Part shown: positions 63,195-64,000 of the stretch, one piece after another
Numbering within the stretch: position 1 is the stretch's first letter
Layout of the letters: the number at the start of each line of letters is the position of its first letter
NCBI GenBank assembly: GCA_934045075.1
Contig: OW203738.1
Coordinates: 2,232,001 to 2,296,000 of the forward strand
Origin: Yponomeuta sedellus
Lineage: Eukaryota; Arthropoda; Insecta; Lepidoptera; Yponomeutidae
Length of the DNA: 64,000 nucleotides
Direction of reading: 5' to 3'
Translations under genes and position numbers: made by a program
The notes under the pieces: model-generated
Seen by the model: the letters and a program-made list of their open reading frames with translations, nothing else
Database searches by the model: none
What the model was told of the DNA's origin: nothing

Positions 63195-64000
63195 TCTTCT
63201 CTCCCGTATTGTGTAGACACCTCAGCAATGATCTGAGGTAGACACAATTAGTATTTACAAAAAAAACTGTATTTCAGTCATAAACTAGAGAACTGTGCCC
63301 CAAAATACAATTTAATTTACTTTGGGGTTCAGAGTTACTTTATAAATTCTTATGTTTTAATCTGCTCAATAAACATTTTTCATTTTCATTTTCTTTTCAA
63401 AGTAAAGTTTAACGAGGGTAAAGCCATTTTTCCAAAACTATTTTAAATCTGTGGAAAAACAGCTCGTTGTGTCACTGCGTCGAATCTGATCTCACGCGTA
63501 AGTTCAAAGGTCAAATGTGTCTACGCGCAGCCAAAGAAAGTAAGCAAATGTTTACCTAAGAGTGATGTCACGCGGTGTTTGAACATGATGATTTTGTTTC
63601 ACATTTGATCTTTGTCTATCTGTATGCCATGTTTTATGCAACTCCGTTCAGCCGTTCTTTCGTAATTGAATAAGAAACATTTGAACATATTATTCACATT
63701 TATAGGTAATAGGATTATTTTACGTAAGCTGTTATCTTAAGGAGTGTTCAGTACCCTACTATACTAAAAGTAGGCAATTTGAGCTGAAAAGTTAGAGCCC
63801 ATTTGTTAGAAAATATTGCTGAAACGCTTCATTGGGCGCCTATCGAGACGACGAGACGCCTCTTAAAATTTACCTTTTATATTGAGTACCGATCTAATTA
63901 CGCCATTCCAGCCCGTTGTATTGTTTAATTTTAAATGTTTCCAAAGGCGCTTTCCTTTAAAATTTAAATAAAAAAATGTATCCTAAATTTGACCTAAAAA
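63195..64000. other. Unassigned
   Basis: A possible LINE-tail (caataaacatttttcatttt) at 63365-63400. No coding domain, no other repeat recognised. Confidence 0.3.

Overview
This window looks like non-genic DNA from a moth or butterfly (Lepidoptera). It is AT-rich and built almost entirely of transposable elements, often nested in each other. I found no host protein-coding gene, rRNA gene or functional tRNA gene that I can support. The only long coding regions belong to one nearly full-length CR1-like non-LTR retrotransposon (about 10.79-15.88 kb). It has a PHD-finger/coiled-coil ORF1 and an endonuclease/reverse-transcriptase ORF2, the latter broken by one apparent single-base deletion. It sits between inverted ends of a TTA-flanked terminal-inverted-repeat element.

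Two short-element families dominate. (1) A ~365-bp SINE whose head matches the internal-promoter half of insect 5S rRNA has about 20 copies or fragments on both strands; several have 11-12-bp target duplications. A variant copy at 9128-9509 is closer to 5S. (2) A tRNA-like family ('family T' here) occurs as 133-bp monomers, head-to-tail arrays with a 309-311-bp period, and inverted (foldback) dimers. Four foldbacks or dimers and one monomer are bounded by 12-14-bp direct repeats, which suggests retroposition.

Other layers: a tRNA-Gly-like SINE; a SINE group in which different tRNA-like heads share one body; a tRNA-headed SINE whose last ~70 bp match the 3' end of an RTE-type LINE; many 5'-truncated RTE and other LINE tails; Helitron-like TC...CTAG elements; several TIR/MITE families; and long (TATG)n, (CATA)n and (TAA)n tracts.

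Layout. 0-10 kb: 5S-SINEs, LINE tails and family T foldbacks. 10.7-15.9 kb: the CR1-like element. 16-20.3 kb: nested SINE, LINE and MITE insertions. 20.3-24 kb: mostly unassigned. 24-33 kb: SINEs, a family T array, the (TATG)n tract, MITEs and a Helitron-like insertion. 33-39.6 kb: sparse. 39.6-52.6 kb: dense SINE/LINE debris with good target-site examples. 53-58.3 kb: Helitron-like copies, a complete tRNA/RTE SINE and a large TA-flanked foldback. 58.3-64 kb: sparse sequence around a 309-bp-period family T array. Family assignments come from reading the sequence, without database searches.
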